Shown: positions 26,239 to 36,428, counted from the stretch's first letter. The stretch: 64,000 nucleotides of DNA from Corynebacterium sp. 74A (GCF_008930665.1 NZ_PQMG01000007.1:1-64000); one strand, 5' to 3'. A program made the numbers and translations. The notes: generated by a model not told the origin, from the sequence alone.

Positions 26239-27773
26239 GTCGTGGTCACTTTCTTCAGATTGCGCTGCATGTCCTCCACGAGCGCGGTGTTCGGGTTTCC
26301 GGCCGGCATACCCAGCGGGTACTCGCCATCGAAGCAGGCACAGCAGAGATCCTCGCGCTTCTGCTTCGAGGCCTCCACCATGTGATCGATAGAAACGAAG
26401 CCGAGCGAATCCGCACCAATCGCGGTGCAGATCACGTCCACGGCCTCCTCCATGGTGCGGGCGCCGGTGCCATTGGCGATCAACTCGCCGGGGGAGGCGA
26501 AGTCAATGCCGTAGAAGCACGGCCACTTCACCGGCGGAGAGGCGATCCGCACATGCACCTCGGCGGCGCCGGCCTCGCGCAGCATGCGGATGAGCGCGCG
26601 CTGGGTATTACCGCGGACGATGGAATCATCCACCACCACCAGCCGCTTGCCGGCCAGCACATGCTTCAAGGGGTTGAGCTTGAGCCGGATGCCGAGCTGG
26701 CGAATGGTCTGGGTGGGTTGGATGAAGGTGCGGCCCACATAGGCATTTTTCACCAGCCCCTGGGCGAAGGGAATGCCCGAACCATAGGAATAGCCCACCG
26801 CCGCCGGGGTGCCGGACTCCGGCACCGGGATCACCAGATCACCGTCCACCGGGTGCTCCGTCGCCAGCGCGGCACCGATACCCACGCGGGTATCGTTCAC
26901 CGACTGGCCGCGGATCAGGGAATCAGGGCGGGCCAAATACACGTATTCAAACACGCAGCCCTTGTGCTTGGTGGGCGCGAATTGATGGGAACGGATACCG
27001 GAATCGTCGATGGAGATGAACTCTCCCGGCTCGACCTCGCGCACAAAAGAAGCACCGACGATATCGAGGGCCGCGGTTTCGGAGGCCACCACCCAGCCCC
27101 GCTCGAGGCGACCAATCGAGAGCGGTCGCACACCATGCGGGTCGCGGGCGGCATAGAGCTTATGGCCGTCCGTAAACGTCAGGCAGTAGGCGCCGGTGAT
27201 GCGCGGCAGAAGGTTGAGGGCTGCGTCGACAAGCGACACCTCTTCGGAGATGCCCTCGGCGAGCAGGGCGCACATGATGTCCGAGTCGGAGGGCTGTGTC
27301 GCAGGGTCCACCAAGCCCTTCTCGGTGGCTTCCTGGAGCAACTCGAGATAGTTCACCAAGTTGCCATTGTGTCCGAGGGCCACGTCGGTGCCGTTCGGGG
27401 CGACGCGGAACATCGGCTGGGCGTTCTCCCAGCAGGCGCCGCCGGCGGTGGAATAGCGGGTATGGCCGATGGCCAGATTACCGCGCAGGGCGTCGAGGGC
27501 GCCCTCGTCAAAGACCTGGGAAACGAGCCCGAGGTCCTTGTACACCACCACATTATCGCCGTCACCCACCGCGATACCGGCGGCTTCTTGGCCACGGTGC
27601 TGCAGCGCGTACAGGCCGTAGTAGGTGAGCTTGGCGACTTCTTCCCCAGGAGCGAAAACACCGAACACACCGCACTCTTCGCGCGGCTCGTGTTCTCCGA
27701 GATCATCGAAAGCGGATAGGGGCTGGTTTCTAATAGCCACGTGGGTTAATCGTAGTTGTTTCACCGGCGGCAT
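26235..27773 (-). CDS. purF: amidophosphoribosyltransferase
   Basis: A 512-aa first enzyme of purine synthesis, transferring glutamine amide N to PRPP. The propeptide precedes catalytic Cys34 in EECGVFGVF. The Ntn glutaminase domain runs to about 250. The PRPP site is LVVVDDSIVRGNT. Cysteines in KWPCFYGID and LCCACFDG mark the Bacillus-type Fe-S cluster form. The start was taken at ATG 27773, where TAAATA precedes by 8 nt; GTG 27740 is possible. Confidence 0.96.
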   Translation of the reverse strand: MPPVKQLRLTHVAIRNQPLSAFDDLGEHEPREECGVFGVFAPGEEVAKLTYYGLYALQHRGQEAAGIAVGDGDNVVVYKDLGLVSQVFDEGALDALRGNLAIGHTRYSTAGGACWENAQPMFRVAPNGTDVALGHNGNLVNYLELLQEATEKGLVDPATQPSDSDIMCALLAEGISEEVSLVDAALNLLPRITGAYCLTFTDGHKLYAARDPHGVRPLSIGRLERGWVVASETAALDIVGASFVREVEPGEFISIDDSGIRSHQFAPTKHKGCVFEYVYLARPDSLIRGQSVNDTRVGIGAALATEHPVDGDLVIPVPESGTPAAVGYSYGSGIPFAQGLVKNAYVGRTFIQPTQTIRQLGIRLKLNPLKHVLAGKRLVVVDDSIVRGNTQRALIRMLREAGAAEVHVRIASPPVKWPCFYGIDFASPGELIANGTGARTMEEAVDVICTAIGADSLGFVSIDHMVEASKQKREDLCCACFDGEYPLGMPAGNPNTALVEDMQRNLKKVTTT

Positions 27774-27857
27774 GGCGAATATTTAGCCCCACGCGGGGGC
27801 GCAGAGCAGCACCCGGCCCGCGCGCCCAATGTTTGTTTCAGGGCTGTTGGTCGCGCT

Positions 27858-28223
27858 CTAGATCAGCGGCACCCAATGGGCCAATTCCCCGGCGCGGGTA
27901 CCGGAGACACTGAGATTGCCCTCAGCCAGCTCCTGCTCCCAAGTGCTGCGCCCGATGGCGAGACGCAGCCACACCTCGGGGCGCATTTCCACCACATTGG
28001 GCGGGGTGCCGCGGGTATGGCGCGGCCCCTCGATACACTGCACCGCGACAAAGGGCGGCACCCGCAGTTCCACGCTATGGCCCGGGGCGCAGTTCTCCAC
28101 GGTGCGGGCGCTGAACCGCACGGCGCGGGCAACCAGCGCGCGCGGGACATTCGGGCTATCCATCCGCTGTTCATACTCGCGCAGGGCGGCGCGCATCTCG
28201 GCGGGATCAATCTTTTTCGGCAT
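27858..28223 (-). CDS. sterol-carrier family protein (SCP_3-like)
   Basis: A 121-aa protein that starts MPKKIDPAEMRAALREYE and resembles the bacterial sterol-carrier-like family usually encoded beside purF in corynebacteria. A basic helical N-terminus is followed by a beta-sheet domain containing VELRVPPFVAVQCIEGPRHTRGTPPNVVEM and LAIGRSTWEQELAEGNLSVSG. A hydrophobic ligand-binding role is inferred from the fold only. The start at 28223 was preferred to an extension to 28307 that overlaps the divergent thioesterase gene. Confidence 0.75.
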   Translation of the reverse strand: MPKKIDPAEMRAALREYEQRMDSPNVPRALVARAVRFSARTVENCAPGHSVELRVPPFVAVQCIEGPRHTRGTPPNVVEMRPEVWLRLAIGRSTWEQELAEGNLSVSGTRAGELAHWVPLI

Positions 28224-28289
28224 AGTGTGACCCAGCTTAACTGTTGGTAGCCTATGAGCTACTAGCCCCGTCCCCCGGAGAACACACCT

Positions 28290-29303
28290 ATGTCTGAACG
28301 AGATCAATCCGCAGCCAATCGAGCCCCCTCGCCCGAGGTCACACTACGGTTTATGGCCGCACCCAGCGATGTGGTGATGGCCGGCAACTGGGGTGTCTCC
28401 GGCGGCCGCGTGTTGGAGTGGATCGATAAGGCCGCCTATGCCTGCGCGGTGGGCTGGTCGGGCACCTACTGTGTGACCGCCTATGTGGGCCATATTCACT
28501 TCAACCGCCCCATCCCCTCCGGCCACGTGGTGGAGGTGCGTTCCCGGATCGCCATGACGGGCCGTTCCTCGATGCACATTGTAAACGAGGTGCTCTCCGC
28601 GGATCCGCGCGATGGCCACTTCTCCCGCGCCTGCGACTGCCTGGTGATCTTCGTCGCCAAAGACCCCAAGACCGGCTCCGCCACCTCGGTGCCGAAATTT
28701 CACGCCGCCACCGAGGACGAGCAGCGGGTGGAACAGGCCGCCATTTCGCGCATCGAGCTGCGCCACGCCATCGAGGCGGAGATGGAGAAGCAGAACTATG
28801 ACGGCCCCAGCGATGCGCCGCGGGTGATTACCCGCTTTTTGGCCAAGCCCACCGATGTGAACTGGGGCGGCAATGTGCACGGCGGCACCGCGATGGAATG
28901 GATCGACGAAGCGGGCACGGCCTGCACTATGGAGTGGTCGGGGCAGCGCACCATCGCCGTCTACGCCGGCGGGATTCGCTTCTACCGGCCGATCTCTATC
29001 GGCGATCTCATCGAGGTGGATGCGCGGCTGATGCGCACCGATACCCGCAGCATGCAGATGTCCGTGCATGTGCGCAGCGGCGATCCCCGCGGCGGCCGAG
29101 AACAATTGCAGCAGGCCATTCACGCCACCTTCACCTATGTGGCCAGCGACCTCGACAATAATGTGCTGCCCGCCCGGCAATTCGAGCCACGCACCGAGGA
29201 CGATGTGCGCCTAGCCGAGCACGCCACCACCCTGCGCGAGCTCCGCGCCAAGTACAGCCCCCACCCGCTGGTGCTGCGCGAGGGGCGCGCCTTTGTGGAC
29301 TAG
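28290..29303 (+). CDS. acyl-CoA thioesterase with two hotdog domains
   Basis: A 337-aa protein built of two tandem ACOT-type hotdog domains: about 16-140 (MAAPSDVVMAGNWGVSGGRVLEWIDKAAYACA) and about 178-310 (LAKPTDVNWGGNVHGGTAMEWIDEAGTACTMEWSG). The second carries the intact N-x-x-G-x-x-H-G-G catalytic pattern. The first has NWGVSGGRVLEWID, in which the His is replaced, so one half is probably structural. It should hydrolyse acyl-CoA to free acid and CoA; chain length is unknown. It is divergent from the SCP-like gene. Confidence 0.88.
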   Translation: MSERDQSAANRAPSPEVTLRFMAAPSDVVMAGNWGVSGGRVLEWIDKAAYACAVGWSGTYCVTAYVGHIHFNRPIPSGHVVEVRSRIAMTGRSSMHIVNEVLSADPRDGHFSRACDCLVIFVAKDPKTGSATSVPKFHAATEDEQRVEQAAISRIELRHAIEAEMEKQNYDGPSDAPRVITRFLAKPTDVNWGGNVHGGTAMEWIDEAGTACTMEWSGQRTIAVYAGGIRFYRPISIGDLIEVDARLMRTDTRSMQMSVHVRSGDPRGGREQLQQAIHATFTYVASDLDNNVLPARQFEPRTEDDVRLAEHATTLRELRAKYSPHPLVLREGRAFVD

Positions 29304-29309
29304 CACCGC

Positions 29310-29912
29310 CTAGAGCAGCCCGCGCTCCGTGGCTACGTGCACGGCACGGGTGCGGGAATCCACCCCCAGCTTGTTAAAGATATGCACCAGATGCGTCTTA
29401 GTGGTGGCCTGGGAGATAAATAGCCGCGTGGAAATCTCCTTATTGCTCGCGCCGGTGGCCACCAGTTGCAACACATCGCGTTCCCGCTCGGTGAGCTGGG
29501 CGGGGGCAGGGGCCTTCAGTAGCGCCCCGGCGAGGGAGGCTTGGACATACACCTCGCCGCGGGCCACCGCACGAATGGCCTCCACGATGGTATCCACGGG
29601 GGCGTCTTTTACCAGATAGCCTGCGGCACCGGCGTCGAGGCAGGCGCGAATATCGCGCTCGCGGTCATAGGTGGACAGGATGACCACGGGCTGGGTGCAG
29701 CCGCGGATCACCTCGACCCCGTCGCTATCGCTGGCTCCAAGGCGGAGATCGCAGAGCACCACATCGGGTTGGGCGGCGTCGATAGCGGCGAGTGCCTCAG
29801 CCACGCTCCCGGCCGCGGCGGCAACATGGATCTCCGGCTGGGCGTTGAGAATCGCCGTGAGTCCAGAGCGCACCACGGGGTGATCGTCGATAAGCGCAAC
29901 GGCAATGGTCAT
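29310..29912 (-). CDS. NarL/LuxR-type response regulator
   Basis: A 200-aa two-component regulator. The receiver domain (1-120) has the acidic pocket IDDHP, phosphoacceptor Asp55 in VVLCDLRLG, Thr/Ser switch ILSTYD and Lys in YLVKDA. The LuxR helix-turn-helix at about 138-195 is LTERERDVLQLVATGASNKEISTRLFISQATTKTHLVHIF. It starts 10 nt after the histidine kinase and is the third gene of the MMPL-kinase-regulator operon. The probable target is the operon's own promoter or the palindrome at 33146-33185. Confidence 0.93.
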   Translation of the reverse strand: MTIAVALIDDHPVVRSGLTAILNAQPEIHVAAAAGSVAEALAAIDAAQPDVVLCDLRLGASDSDGVEVIRGCTQPVVILSTYDRERDIRACLDAGAAGYLVKDAPVDTIVEAIRAVARGEVYVQASLAGALLKAPAPAQLTERERDVLQLVATGASNKEISTRLFISQATTKTHLVHIFNKLGVDSRTRAVHVATERGLL

Positions 29913-29922
29913 GCTGTGTAGT

Positions 29923-31071
29923 TTAGAGCGGCACCCAGGCGGAGATGGCCGTGCCCTCGCCCGGAGTGGACTCGATATCCAGCCCGCCGCCCAGTTTCTG
30001 CAGGCGCGAGCGCATAAAACTCAGACCGAAGCTGGTAGTGGCGCGGCTGTGCTCCCACGCGGCGACATCGAATCCGACGCCATCATCCACGATGTCCATA
30101 CGCACCTGCTCCTCATCGCTATCGAGGCTGACCCGCACCCGAGAGGCGGCGGCGTGGAGTCGCACATTGGCCAGCGCGGATTGGGCCACCCGCAGCAGCG
30201 CGATATCAATCGGGTCGCTGAACCGCGCGGCGCTGTGCACCTCGAGCTCGGCGTCGATGCCGCTGCCGGCGGCCAGCCCATCCACCATGGTCTGCAAGGC
30301 CACGGCCAGCGGGGTGCTCTCCAAGCCATGCGGGGCCAGATCGGCGACGATGCGGCGCACCTCCGCCAGATTCTCCGTGGCGACCTCCTCGATGAGCACC
30401 AGCTTCTCCGCAGCGGGAGTGGGATGAGAGGGCTGGGCCAGCAGCCGAATGGAGCTCAGCCCTTGGGCGATCGTGTCGTGGATGTCCTGGGAGATGCGGG
30501 TGCGCTCATCCATGGCTCCGGCCTCGCGCTGCGTGGCGGCCAGCTCATCTTGCAAATAGGCCATCTCGCTATGGGCGCGCTCGAGGTCGTTGAGGATGCG
30601 CAACAATTCCACATAGCCTCGGCTCATACCGATAGCCACCACGGCCCCGATCGCCGGGCCGAGCAGCTGCGGCACGCCCACCTGATCCTTATCGGCCCAC
30701 GTCGCGCCCCACACCCCGGCCAGGACCAGCAGGGCATAGACCGGCAGCAGCGGAAAGCGCAGATAGTGCCCGGCGAGCAGGAAGAGAACGAAGGCAACCC
30801 AGGTAAAGGAGAAGCTGAGGCACACCAGCCCCGCCCAGAGCAGCAACAACACGCCCAGCCGCAGGCGGGGGCGGTGCAGCAGCACGAAGGCGGCGCAGAA
30901 GGCGATAACGGCTGGAAGAATAAGCAGCGGGGAGGCCTCGCGCAGCGCCCCGAGGGCGCCGACGATCACCAAGATGCCGGCAGTGATCGTCTCCCCCACC
31001 ACGAGAATGGCGGCGGGCGAGGAACTCCGCGCCCCAAACGGGTGTTTAGCTGGCGTTAGCTGCACAGACAT
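29923..31071 (-). CDS. sensor histidine kinase (HisKA_3 family)
   Basis: A 382-aa membrane kinase. Five or six hydrophobic helices lie between about 20 and 150, with no sizeable extracytoplasmic domain, so it likely senses a membrane signal. A coiled linker (155-185) leads to the HisKA_3 phosphoacceptor His198 in RISQDIHDTIAQGLS. A HATPase domain follows with MDIVDDGVGFD and TSFGLSFMRSRLQKLGG. The start is the ATG at 31071, behind AAGGAG; it overlaps the end of the MMPL gene by 26 nt, arguing for translational coupling. Confidence 0.92.
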   Translation of the reverse strand: MSVQLTPAKHPFGARSSSPAAILVVGETITAGILVIVGALGALREASPLLILPAVIAFCAAFVLLHRPRLRLGVLLLLWAGLVCLSFSFTWVAFVLFLLAGHYLRFPLLPVYALLVLAGVWGATWADKDQVGVPQLLGPAIGAVVAIGMSRGYVELLRILNDLERAHSEMAYLQDELAATQREAGAMDERTRISQDIHDTIAQGLSSIRLLAQPSHPTPAAEKLVLIEEVATENLAEVRRIVADLAPHGLESTPLAVALQTMVDGLAAGSGIDAELEVHSAARFSDPIDIALLRVAQSALANVRLHAAASRVRVSLDSDEEQVRMDIVDDGVGFDVAAWEHSRATTSFGLSFMRSRLQKLGGGLDIESTPGEGTAISAWVPL

Positions 31072-33097
31072 ACTCGGTTTCTCCTTCCTCGGCGGTGGGG
31101 GCGCGGCGGGGCCACCAGGTGGCATCGCCCAGCACGCCAACAGCGGCCGGCACAATGATGGTGCGAGTGAGAATAGTATCCAGCAGCACCCCGAAGCCCA
31201 CGATAATGCCCAGTTGGCCCAGGGTCACCAGCGGCAGCACCCCGAGGGCCGCGAATACGCCGGCCAGCACCACGCCCGCGGAGGTGATGACCACGCCGGT
31301 GTGGCTGATGGCTTCCACCATGCCCTCGCGGGTGCCATGGAGCGCGCGCTCCGTGGCGGCGCGGTGGGCGAGGAAGATGGTGTAGTCGATGCCCATGGCC
31401 ACGAGGAAGAGGAACGAGAGCAGCGGCACCGAGAGGTCGAGAGCGGAGACGCCGAACACCAGGCTGGAGATCCAGCTGCCCACGGCGATGGCGGCGCCAG
31501 CGCTGAGTACATTGAGGACCAAGAAGATCGGCGCTGCCACCGAGCGCAGCAGTAGGGTGAGCACCAGCAGGTTGATGCCGAGGATCACCGGCACCAGCAG
31601 CCTCAGGTCGCGGACGGTGCCGGCGCGGGCATCCACCTCGGTGGCTTGTTCGCCACCGACCTTCGCCGCGGCGCCAGGCACCGTGTGCACGGCCGTGCGC
31701 AGCGATCGCACAAAATCTAGGGATTCTTGGGTGCCGGGGGCGGCGTCGGTGCTCACCATGATCCTCGCCCACTCGCCATCGGTGGAGACGCCGAGCGGCA
31801 TGGCGCGCACGACATCGTCGAGGCGGTTGATGGTGGCCAGCACCTCGTCCTGATGGGAGACGCGGGTGAGCACGAAGTTCGGCTGGGCCTCGCCTGCGGG
31901 GAAGTGCTCCGCGAGGGTGGCGAAACCGGCAGCGGACTCGGTCTCCGTGCGGAACTTCTCCATCTGATTCAGCCCCACCGTGATCGATGCCAGCCCGGCG
32001 GAGAGCCCGCCGAGCAGCACCACTCCGCTCAGCAGCACCGCCAAGGGACGGCGCATGACGGCGGTGGCCACACGGCGATAAATCCGGGGCTCGGCGGCGG
32101 GATCACCCGGCCGGGGGATCCTCGGCCACAGTGCCTTTCGGCCGGCCAGCGATAGTGCCGGAGGCAGTACGACGAGTACGGCCACGAGGGCGAGAAGAAT
32201 GCCCACCGCGGCAACAATCCCCAGCCCGCGGGTGCCGGGGATGACGGCGAGGCCGAGACTGAGCAGGGAGAGCACGACGGTGAGATTAGAGGCCGCGATC
32301 GCCGGGAAGGACTGCGTCCACGCCGCGGAGAGGGCAGCGCGGTGATCCTCGTGGCGAACCAGCTCCTCGCGGTAGCGGGAGATGAGCAGCAGGGCGTAGT
32401 TCGTACCGGCGCCGAATACCAGCACCGAGACGATACCGGCATCGAATTCCAGGCCGAACTCCGCGCCGATCCAGGCCGTGAGCACCGCAGCCACGCGATC
32501 GGCGAGAGCCACCACGGATAGCGGGATGAGCCACAGCACGGGGCTGCGATAGGTGAAGATGAGAAGCAGGGCGACGATGAGAACGGTCACGGCCAGCAGA
32601 GTGATATTCGCGCCCTGGAAGGCAGCGGCCACATCGGCGCCAAAGGCGGCACCGCCGGTGATGGCGATATCGAGGTGCTGCGGGGCCGCGGCGGAGATAT
32701 CGGCGCGCAGCTCCGCAAGATAGGTGCTCATCTCCGTGCCGCTCTCGGCGGCGGGCACCGGCAGGGTGATGAGCCCCGCGCGGGCATCATCGCTGAGCAG
32801 GGGGCGGGCCTGCTCGGCGCCTGGGATGGCGCGCGCGGCGGCCAGCAGATCCGCCTCGCTCAGCGGAGAGCGATCCCGCTGCTGCACCACCGCCAGCACG
32901 GTGTCCTCATCGGCCCCGGGGAAGTGCTCTAGGAGCTGGACCACCTGGGTGGATTCGGAATCGCTGGGGGCGGCCTGCCGAGCATGCGAGGCCTCGGCGC
33001 CGCCGAGCACCGCAAAGAACACACCGATCAGCCCAGCGATGAGGGCGAGGCTGATCCAGCTATTCCGGGCGCTGCGAAAACTACGAGTGACATCCAT
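31046..33097 (-). CDS. MMPL/RND-family membrane transporter, coupled to a two-component system
   Basis: A 683-aa twelve-helix exporter of the MmpL type: helix 1 at about 14-34, extracytoplasmic domain to about 180, then VLVFGAGTNYALLLISRYREEL; the second half has LVAMGIDYTIFLAHRAATERAL. The first-half motif has Asn where the paralogue at 9416-11467 has Asp (ATDYG versus GTNYA), so the proton-relay Asp is altered in one half. It is followed without a gap by kinase and regulator genes, suggesting that substrate stress controls its own expression. It sits downstream of a 40-bp perfect palindrome. Confidence 0.9.
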   Translation of the reverse strand: MDVTRSFRSARNSWISLALIAGLIGVFFAVLGGAEASHARQAAPSDSESTQVVQLLEHFPGADEDTVLAVVQQRDRSPLSEADLLAAARAIPGAEQARPLLSDDARAGLITLPVPAAESGTEMSTYLAELRADISAAAPQHLDIAITGGAAFGADVAAAFQGANITLLAVTVLIVALLLIFTYRSPVLWLIPLSVVALADRVAAVLTAWIGAEFGLEFDAGIVSVLVFGAGTNYALLLISRYREELVRHEDHRAALSAAWTQSFPAIAASNLTVVLSLLSLGLAVIPGTRGLGIVAAVGILLALVAVLVVLPPALSLAGRKALWPRIPRPGDPAAEPRIYRRVATAVMRRPLAVLLSGVVLLGGLSAGLASITVGLNQMEKFRTETESAAGFATLAEHFPAGEAQPNFVLTRVSHQDEVLATINRLDDVVRAMPLGVSTDGEWARIMVSTDAAPGTQESLDFVRSLRTAVHTVPGAAAKVGGEQATEVDARAGTVRDLRLLVPVILGINLLVLTLLLRSVAAPIFLVLNVLSAGAAIAVGSWISSLVFGVSALDLSVPLLSFLFLVAMGIDYTIFLAHRAATERALHGTREGMVEAISHTGVVITSAGVVLAGVFAALGVLPLVTLGQLGIIVGFGVLLDTILTRTIIVPAAVGVLGDATWWPRRAPTAEEGETEYVCAANAS

Positions 33098-33145
33098 GCC
33101 CTCAAGTTCAGCATCGACGCAGGTGAGCGCACATCGTGCACAAGA

Positions 33146-33185
33146 CTGAACCTGGTATCAACCATATGGTTGATACCAGGTTCAG
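33146..33185. promoter_or_regulatory. 40-bp perfect palindrome between purL and the MMPL operon
   Basis: Bases 33146-33165 are the exact reverse complement of 33166-33185, with no spacer; the centre is CAACCATATGGTTG. It lies 49 bp upstream of the MMPL start and 10 bp after the purL stop. It could be an operator for a dimeric regulator or, as RNA, a very strong hairpin ending the purL transcript, though no T-run follows. Confidence 0.7.
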
Positions 33186-33194
33186 GGGGCGCTG

Positions 33195-35492
33195 TTAGAC
33201 CACGGAGTTAGCGCCAGCGGCGTGGCCGAAAAGATCGGGCAGCGTGGAGGTCCACGCCTGCTCCAGCTCGGCCACCGCTACCTGGAGGTGCTCTCCGCCG
33301 GGAAGCTCGAGGTCCACGGTGTCAGTGTCTGCCGTGGCGCCCAGCTCCGTCACCGGCACCCCGCACTCGGCGGCGCGGGCCGTCACGGCTGCGCAGTCCT
33401 CCTCGCGCACGGCGATCACTGCCCGGGAGGCCGACTCCGAGAAGAGTGCGATGGTGGGCTGCGGGGCGACGTCGACAAGCGAGAGCTGCATGCCGCGACC
33501 CGAGTGAATGGCCAGCTCCGCGATGGCTTGGGCAAGCCCGCCCTCGGAGAGATCGTGGGCGGCGAGGATATCGGTGGAGCCGTGGAAGAACTCGGCGAGG
33601 GCCTGCTCGCGGGTGAGATCAACGCTCGGCGGCATGCCGGAGAGAGCCTCGGCCACTACCTGCTGGTAGATGGATCCGCCCAGCTCCTCCTTAGTCTCGC
33701 CGAGCAGCAGCAGGCGCGTGCCGGGGGCGGCGTCGGCGGGGATGTGCGCCGGGATGGACTGGGCGACATCGTCGATCACGCCCAGCACACCGACCACCGG
33801 GGTGGGCAAAATGGCTTCGGTGCCGGTCTGGTTGTAGAAGGAGACATTGCCGCCGGAGACGGGAATGCCCAGTTCACGGGAGCCATCGGCAAGCCCGTGC
33901 ACGGCCTCGCGGAATTGCCACATCACAGCCGGATCCTCGGGGGAGCCGAAGTTGAGGCAGTTGGTGACGGCGATGGGCCGGGCGCCGGTGACCGCCACGT
34001 TGCGGTAGGCCTCCGCGAGCGCCAGCCGAGCGCCGGTATTCGGATCGAGCTTGGTGTAGCGGCCCGAGGCGTCGGCGGAGACGGCCACGCCGCGGCCGGT
34101 TTCCTCGTCGATGCGCAGCACACCGGAGTTGGCGTTGCGGGCCTGGACGGTATTGCCGCGCACATAGCGGTCATATTGCTCGGTGATGAAGGCGCGGGAG
34201 CACAGCGCCGGGGAGCCGACCATGCGCAGCCACACCTCGCGGGCCACGGCGGCGTTATCGGCCTGCGGAATCTCCCGCTGCTGCTGCAGCTCATCCTGCC
34301 AGTCTGGGCGGGCGAAGGGGCGCTCGTACACGGGCCCCTCATTGGCGATGGTGTGCGCCGGGGCGTCCACCACGACCTCGCCGCGGTGCTCGATCACGAG
34401 ATGCTCGCCGTCGGAGACCTCGCCGATCTCGGCGCAGGTGACATCCCAGTGCTCGCAGATGGCGCGGAAACGCTCCACGTCCTCGGGGCGGACCACGGCG
34501 CACATGCGCTCCTGCGACTCGGAGGACAGGATCTCCGCGGCCGTCATGTTCTCGGCGCGCAGCGGCACGGCATCCAGGTTGATGGTCATGCCGCCGTCAC
34601 CGGAGGCGGCCAGCTCGGAGGTCGCGCAGGCGAGTCCGGCGCCACCGAGATCCTGGATGCCTACGACCACGCCCGCCTTGTAGAGATCAAGGCAGCACTC
34701 GATGAGGACCTTCTCCGCGAAGGGGTCGCCCACCTGCACCGCAGGGAGCTTGCGCTCGGCGCCCTCTTCGAAGGTGTCGGAGGCCAGCACGGAGACGCCG
34801 CCGATGCCGTCGAGGCCGGTGCGGGAGCCGAAGAGCATCACCTTATTGCCCTTGCCGGAGGCGAAGGCGAGCTTGAGGTCATCCACCTTGAGGGTGCCCA
34901 CGCAGAGCGCATTCACCAGGGGATTGCCAGCATAAGAGGGATCAAATACGGTCTCGCCGCCAATGTTGGGCAGGCCCAAGCAGTTGCCATAGTGGGAGAT
35001 GCCATCCACCACGCCGGGCAGGACGCGCTGGGTGTCCGGGGCATCGGCGGGGCCGAAACGAAGCTGATCCATCACGGCAATCGGGCGGGCGCCCATGGCC
35101 ATAATGTCGCGGACAATACCGCCCACGCCGGTAGCGGCGCCCTGGTGCGGCTCCACATAGGAGGGGTGGTTGTGGGATTCCACGCGGAAGGTCACGGCAT
35201 TGCCATCGCCGATGTCCACCACGCCGGCGTTCTCGCCGATACCAGCGAGAATCTTGGAGGCCATATCCTCGGTGGTGGTCTCGCCGAAGTAGCGCAGATG
35301 CACCTTGGAGGACTTATAGGAGCAGTGCTCGGACCACATCACCGAGTACATCGCCAGCTCGGCGTCGGTGGGCCGGCGGCCCAAGATCTCGGTGATGCGC
35401 TGGTACTCGTCATCCTTCAGACCAAGTTCCGCATAGGGCTGCGGGGCGTGGGGATCCTTGGTGGCGGCGGCCACTGTGTCATTGAACGTCAT
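33195..35492 (-). CDS. purL: phosphoribosylformylglycinamidine synthase subunit PurL
   Basis: A 765-aa Bacillus-type small PurL, the ATP-dependent synthetase of the FGAM synthase complex, working with PurQ and PurS. Conserved WSEHCSYK (His56), [42 protein letters not shown] and the C-terminal [15 protein letters not shown] are present. It is last in purSQL, 21 nt after purQ. Confidence 0.97.
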   Translation of the reverse strand: MTFNDTVAAATKDPHAPQPYAELGLKDDEYQRITEILGRRPTDAELAMYSVMWSEHCSYKSSKVHLRYFGETTTEDMASKILAGIGENAGVVDIGDGNAVTFRVESHNHPSYVEPHQGAATGVGGIVRDIMAMGARPIAVMDQLRFGPADAPDTQRVLPGVVDGISHYGNCLGLPNIGGETVFDPSYAGNPLVNALCVGTLKVDDLKLAFASGKGNKVMLFGSRTGLDGIGGVSVLASDTFEEGAERKLPAVQVGDPFAEKVLIECCLDLYKAGVVVGIQDLGGAGLACATSELAASGDGGMTINLDAVPLRAENMTAAEILSSESQERMCAVVRPEDVERFRAICEHWDVTCAEIGEVSDGEHLVIEHRGEVVVDAPAHTIANEGPVYERPFARPDWQDELQQQREIPQADNAAVAREVWLRMVGSPALCSRAFITEQYDRYVRGNTVQARNANSGVLRIDEETGRGVAVSADASGRYTKLDPNTGARLALAEAYRNVAVTGARPIAVTNCLNFGSPEDPAVMWQFREAVHGLADGSRELGIPVSGGNVSFYNQTGTEAILPTPVVGVLGVIDDVAQSIPAHIPADAAPGTRLLLLGETKEELGGSIYQQVVAEALSGMPPSVDLTREQALAEFFHGSTDILAAHDLSEGGLAQAIAELAIHSGRGMQLSLVDVAPQPTIALFSESASRAVIAVREEDCAAVTARAAECGVPVTELGATADTDTVDLELPGGEHLQVAVAELEQAWTSTLPDLFGHAAGANSVV

Positions 35493-35513
35493 AAGTAGTA
35501 CTTCCCCTTATTC

Positions 35514-36185
35514 CTAGGCAGCGACTCGTCCGATAGCGGAAAGGAACAGCTCCAGCCCGTCGAGCGAGGGGCCGGTGAGTTCCTCCACGGCGTGCTCTGG
35601 GTGCGGCATCAAGCCCACCACGCGACCATTCTCCGAGCACACTCCCGCAATGCGGTTCATGGATCCGTTGAAATTATCGGTGTAGCGGAACACCACGCGG
35701 CCGGTATCTTCCAGCTGCGCGATGGTTTCCGCGCTGGCCTGGAAGCGGCCCTCACCGTGCTTTGCGGGGATGAGGATCTTCTGCCCCTCGCGCAGCGTGG
35801 AGGTCCAGGCCGTATCGGCGTTCGCTACCTCAAGGTAGGTATCGACACAATGAAAATGCAGGCCCTGGTTCCTAGTGAGTGCACCAGGAAGCAGACCTGC
35901 TTCTGTAAGAATCTGGAAACCGTTACAGATTCCCAGCACGGGCATGCCCTTTGTGGCCGCCTCGATCACGGATTCCATCACCGGCGCCAGCGCGGAAATC
36001 GCCCCAGAGCGGAGATAGTCGCCATAGGAAAATCCGCCGGGCACAACCACGGCATCCACGCCGCGCAGGTCCGCATCCTTATGCCACAGGCTCACGGCCT
36101 CAGCGCCGGCGAGACGCACCGCGCGGGCCGCATCGACATCATCGAGCGTGCCAGGAAAAGTAATGACACCAATCTTCGCGCTCAC
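35514..36185 (-). CDS. purQ: phosphoribosylformylglycinamidine synthase subunit PurQ
   Basis: A 223-aa class I glutamine amidotransferase that supplies ammonia to PurL. The nucleophile is Cys87 in LGICNGFQ; the catalytic His-x-Glu is in [10 protein letters not shown]. The start is GTG at 36185, immediately after the purS stop. Confidence 0.97.
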   Translation of the reverse strand: MSAKIGVITFPGTLDDVDAARAVRLAGAEAVSLWHKDADLRGVDAVVVPGGFSYGDYLRSGAISALAPVMESVIEAATKGMPVLGICNGFQILTEAGLLPGALTRNQGLHFHCVDTYLEVANADTAWTSTLREGQKILIPAKHGEGRFQASAETIAQLEDTGRVVFRYTDNFNGSMNRIAGVCSENGRVVGLMPHPEHAVEELTGPSLDGLELFLSAIGRVAA

Positions 36186-36428
36186 TTACACCACCTCAAC
36201 GCCGAGGACCTCGAAGTCCTCGATCACGGTGTTGGCCAGCAGCTTTTCAGCCACCTTTTCCAGATCTTCAGGGGTCACGGTGTCTTCAACGTCTAGCACG
36301 AAGCGCTTGCCCTGACGCACATCCTTCACTCCCTCAACACCGAGGCGCCCGAGTGCGCGCACCACGGCCTGTCCTTGGGGATCGAGAATTTCCGTCTTGG
36401 GCATCACGTTCACAACTACACGAGCCAT
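36186..36428 (-). CDS. purS: phosphoribosylformylglycinamidine synthase subunit PurS
   Basis: An 80-aa small subunit that bridges PurL and PurQ. It reads MARVVVNVMPKTEILDPQGQAVVRALGRLG, the family pattern. The start is ATG at 36428, behind GGGAG; an in-frame extension to 36530 is rejected because PurS proteins begin here. It is first gene of purSQL, and the intergenic region to the divergent hydrolase holds its promoter. Confidence 0.95.
   Translation of the reverse strand: MARVVVNVMPKTEILDPQGQAVVRALGRLGVEGVKDVRQGKRFVLDVEDTVTPEDLEKVAEKLLANTVIEDFEVLGVEVV

Noticed and set aside
25486..27719. Long forward frames over purM and purF
   Set aside because: Antisense shadows of the two purine genes.
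33222..35498. 758-codon forward reading frame
   Set aside because: Antisense shadow of purL with typical Gly/His/Ala-rich shadow composition.
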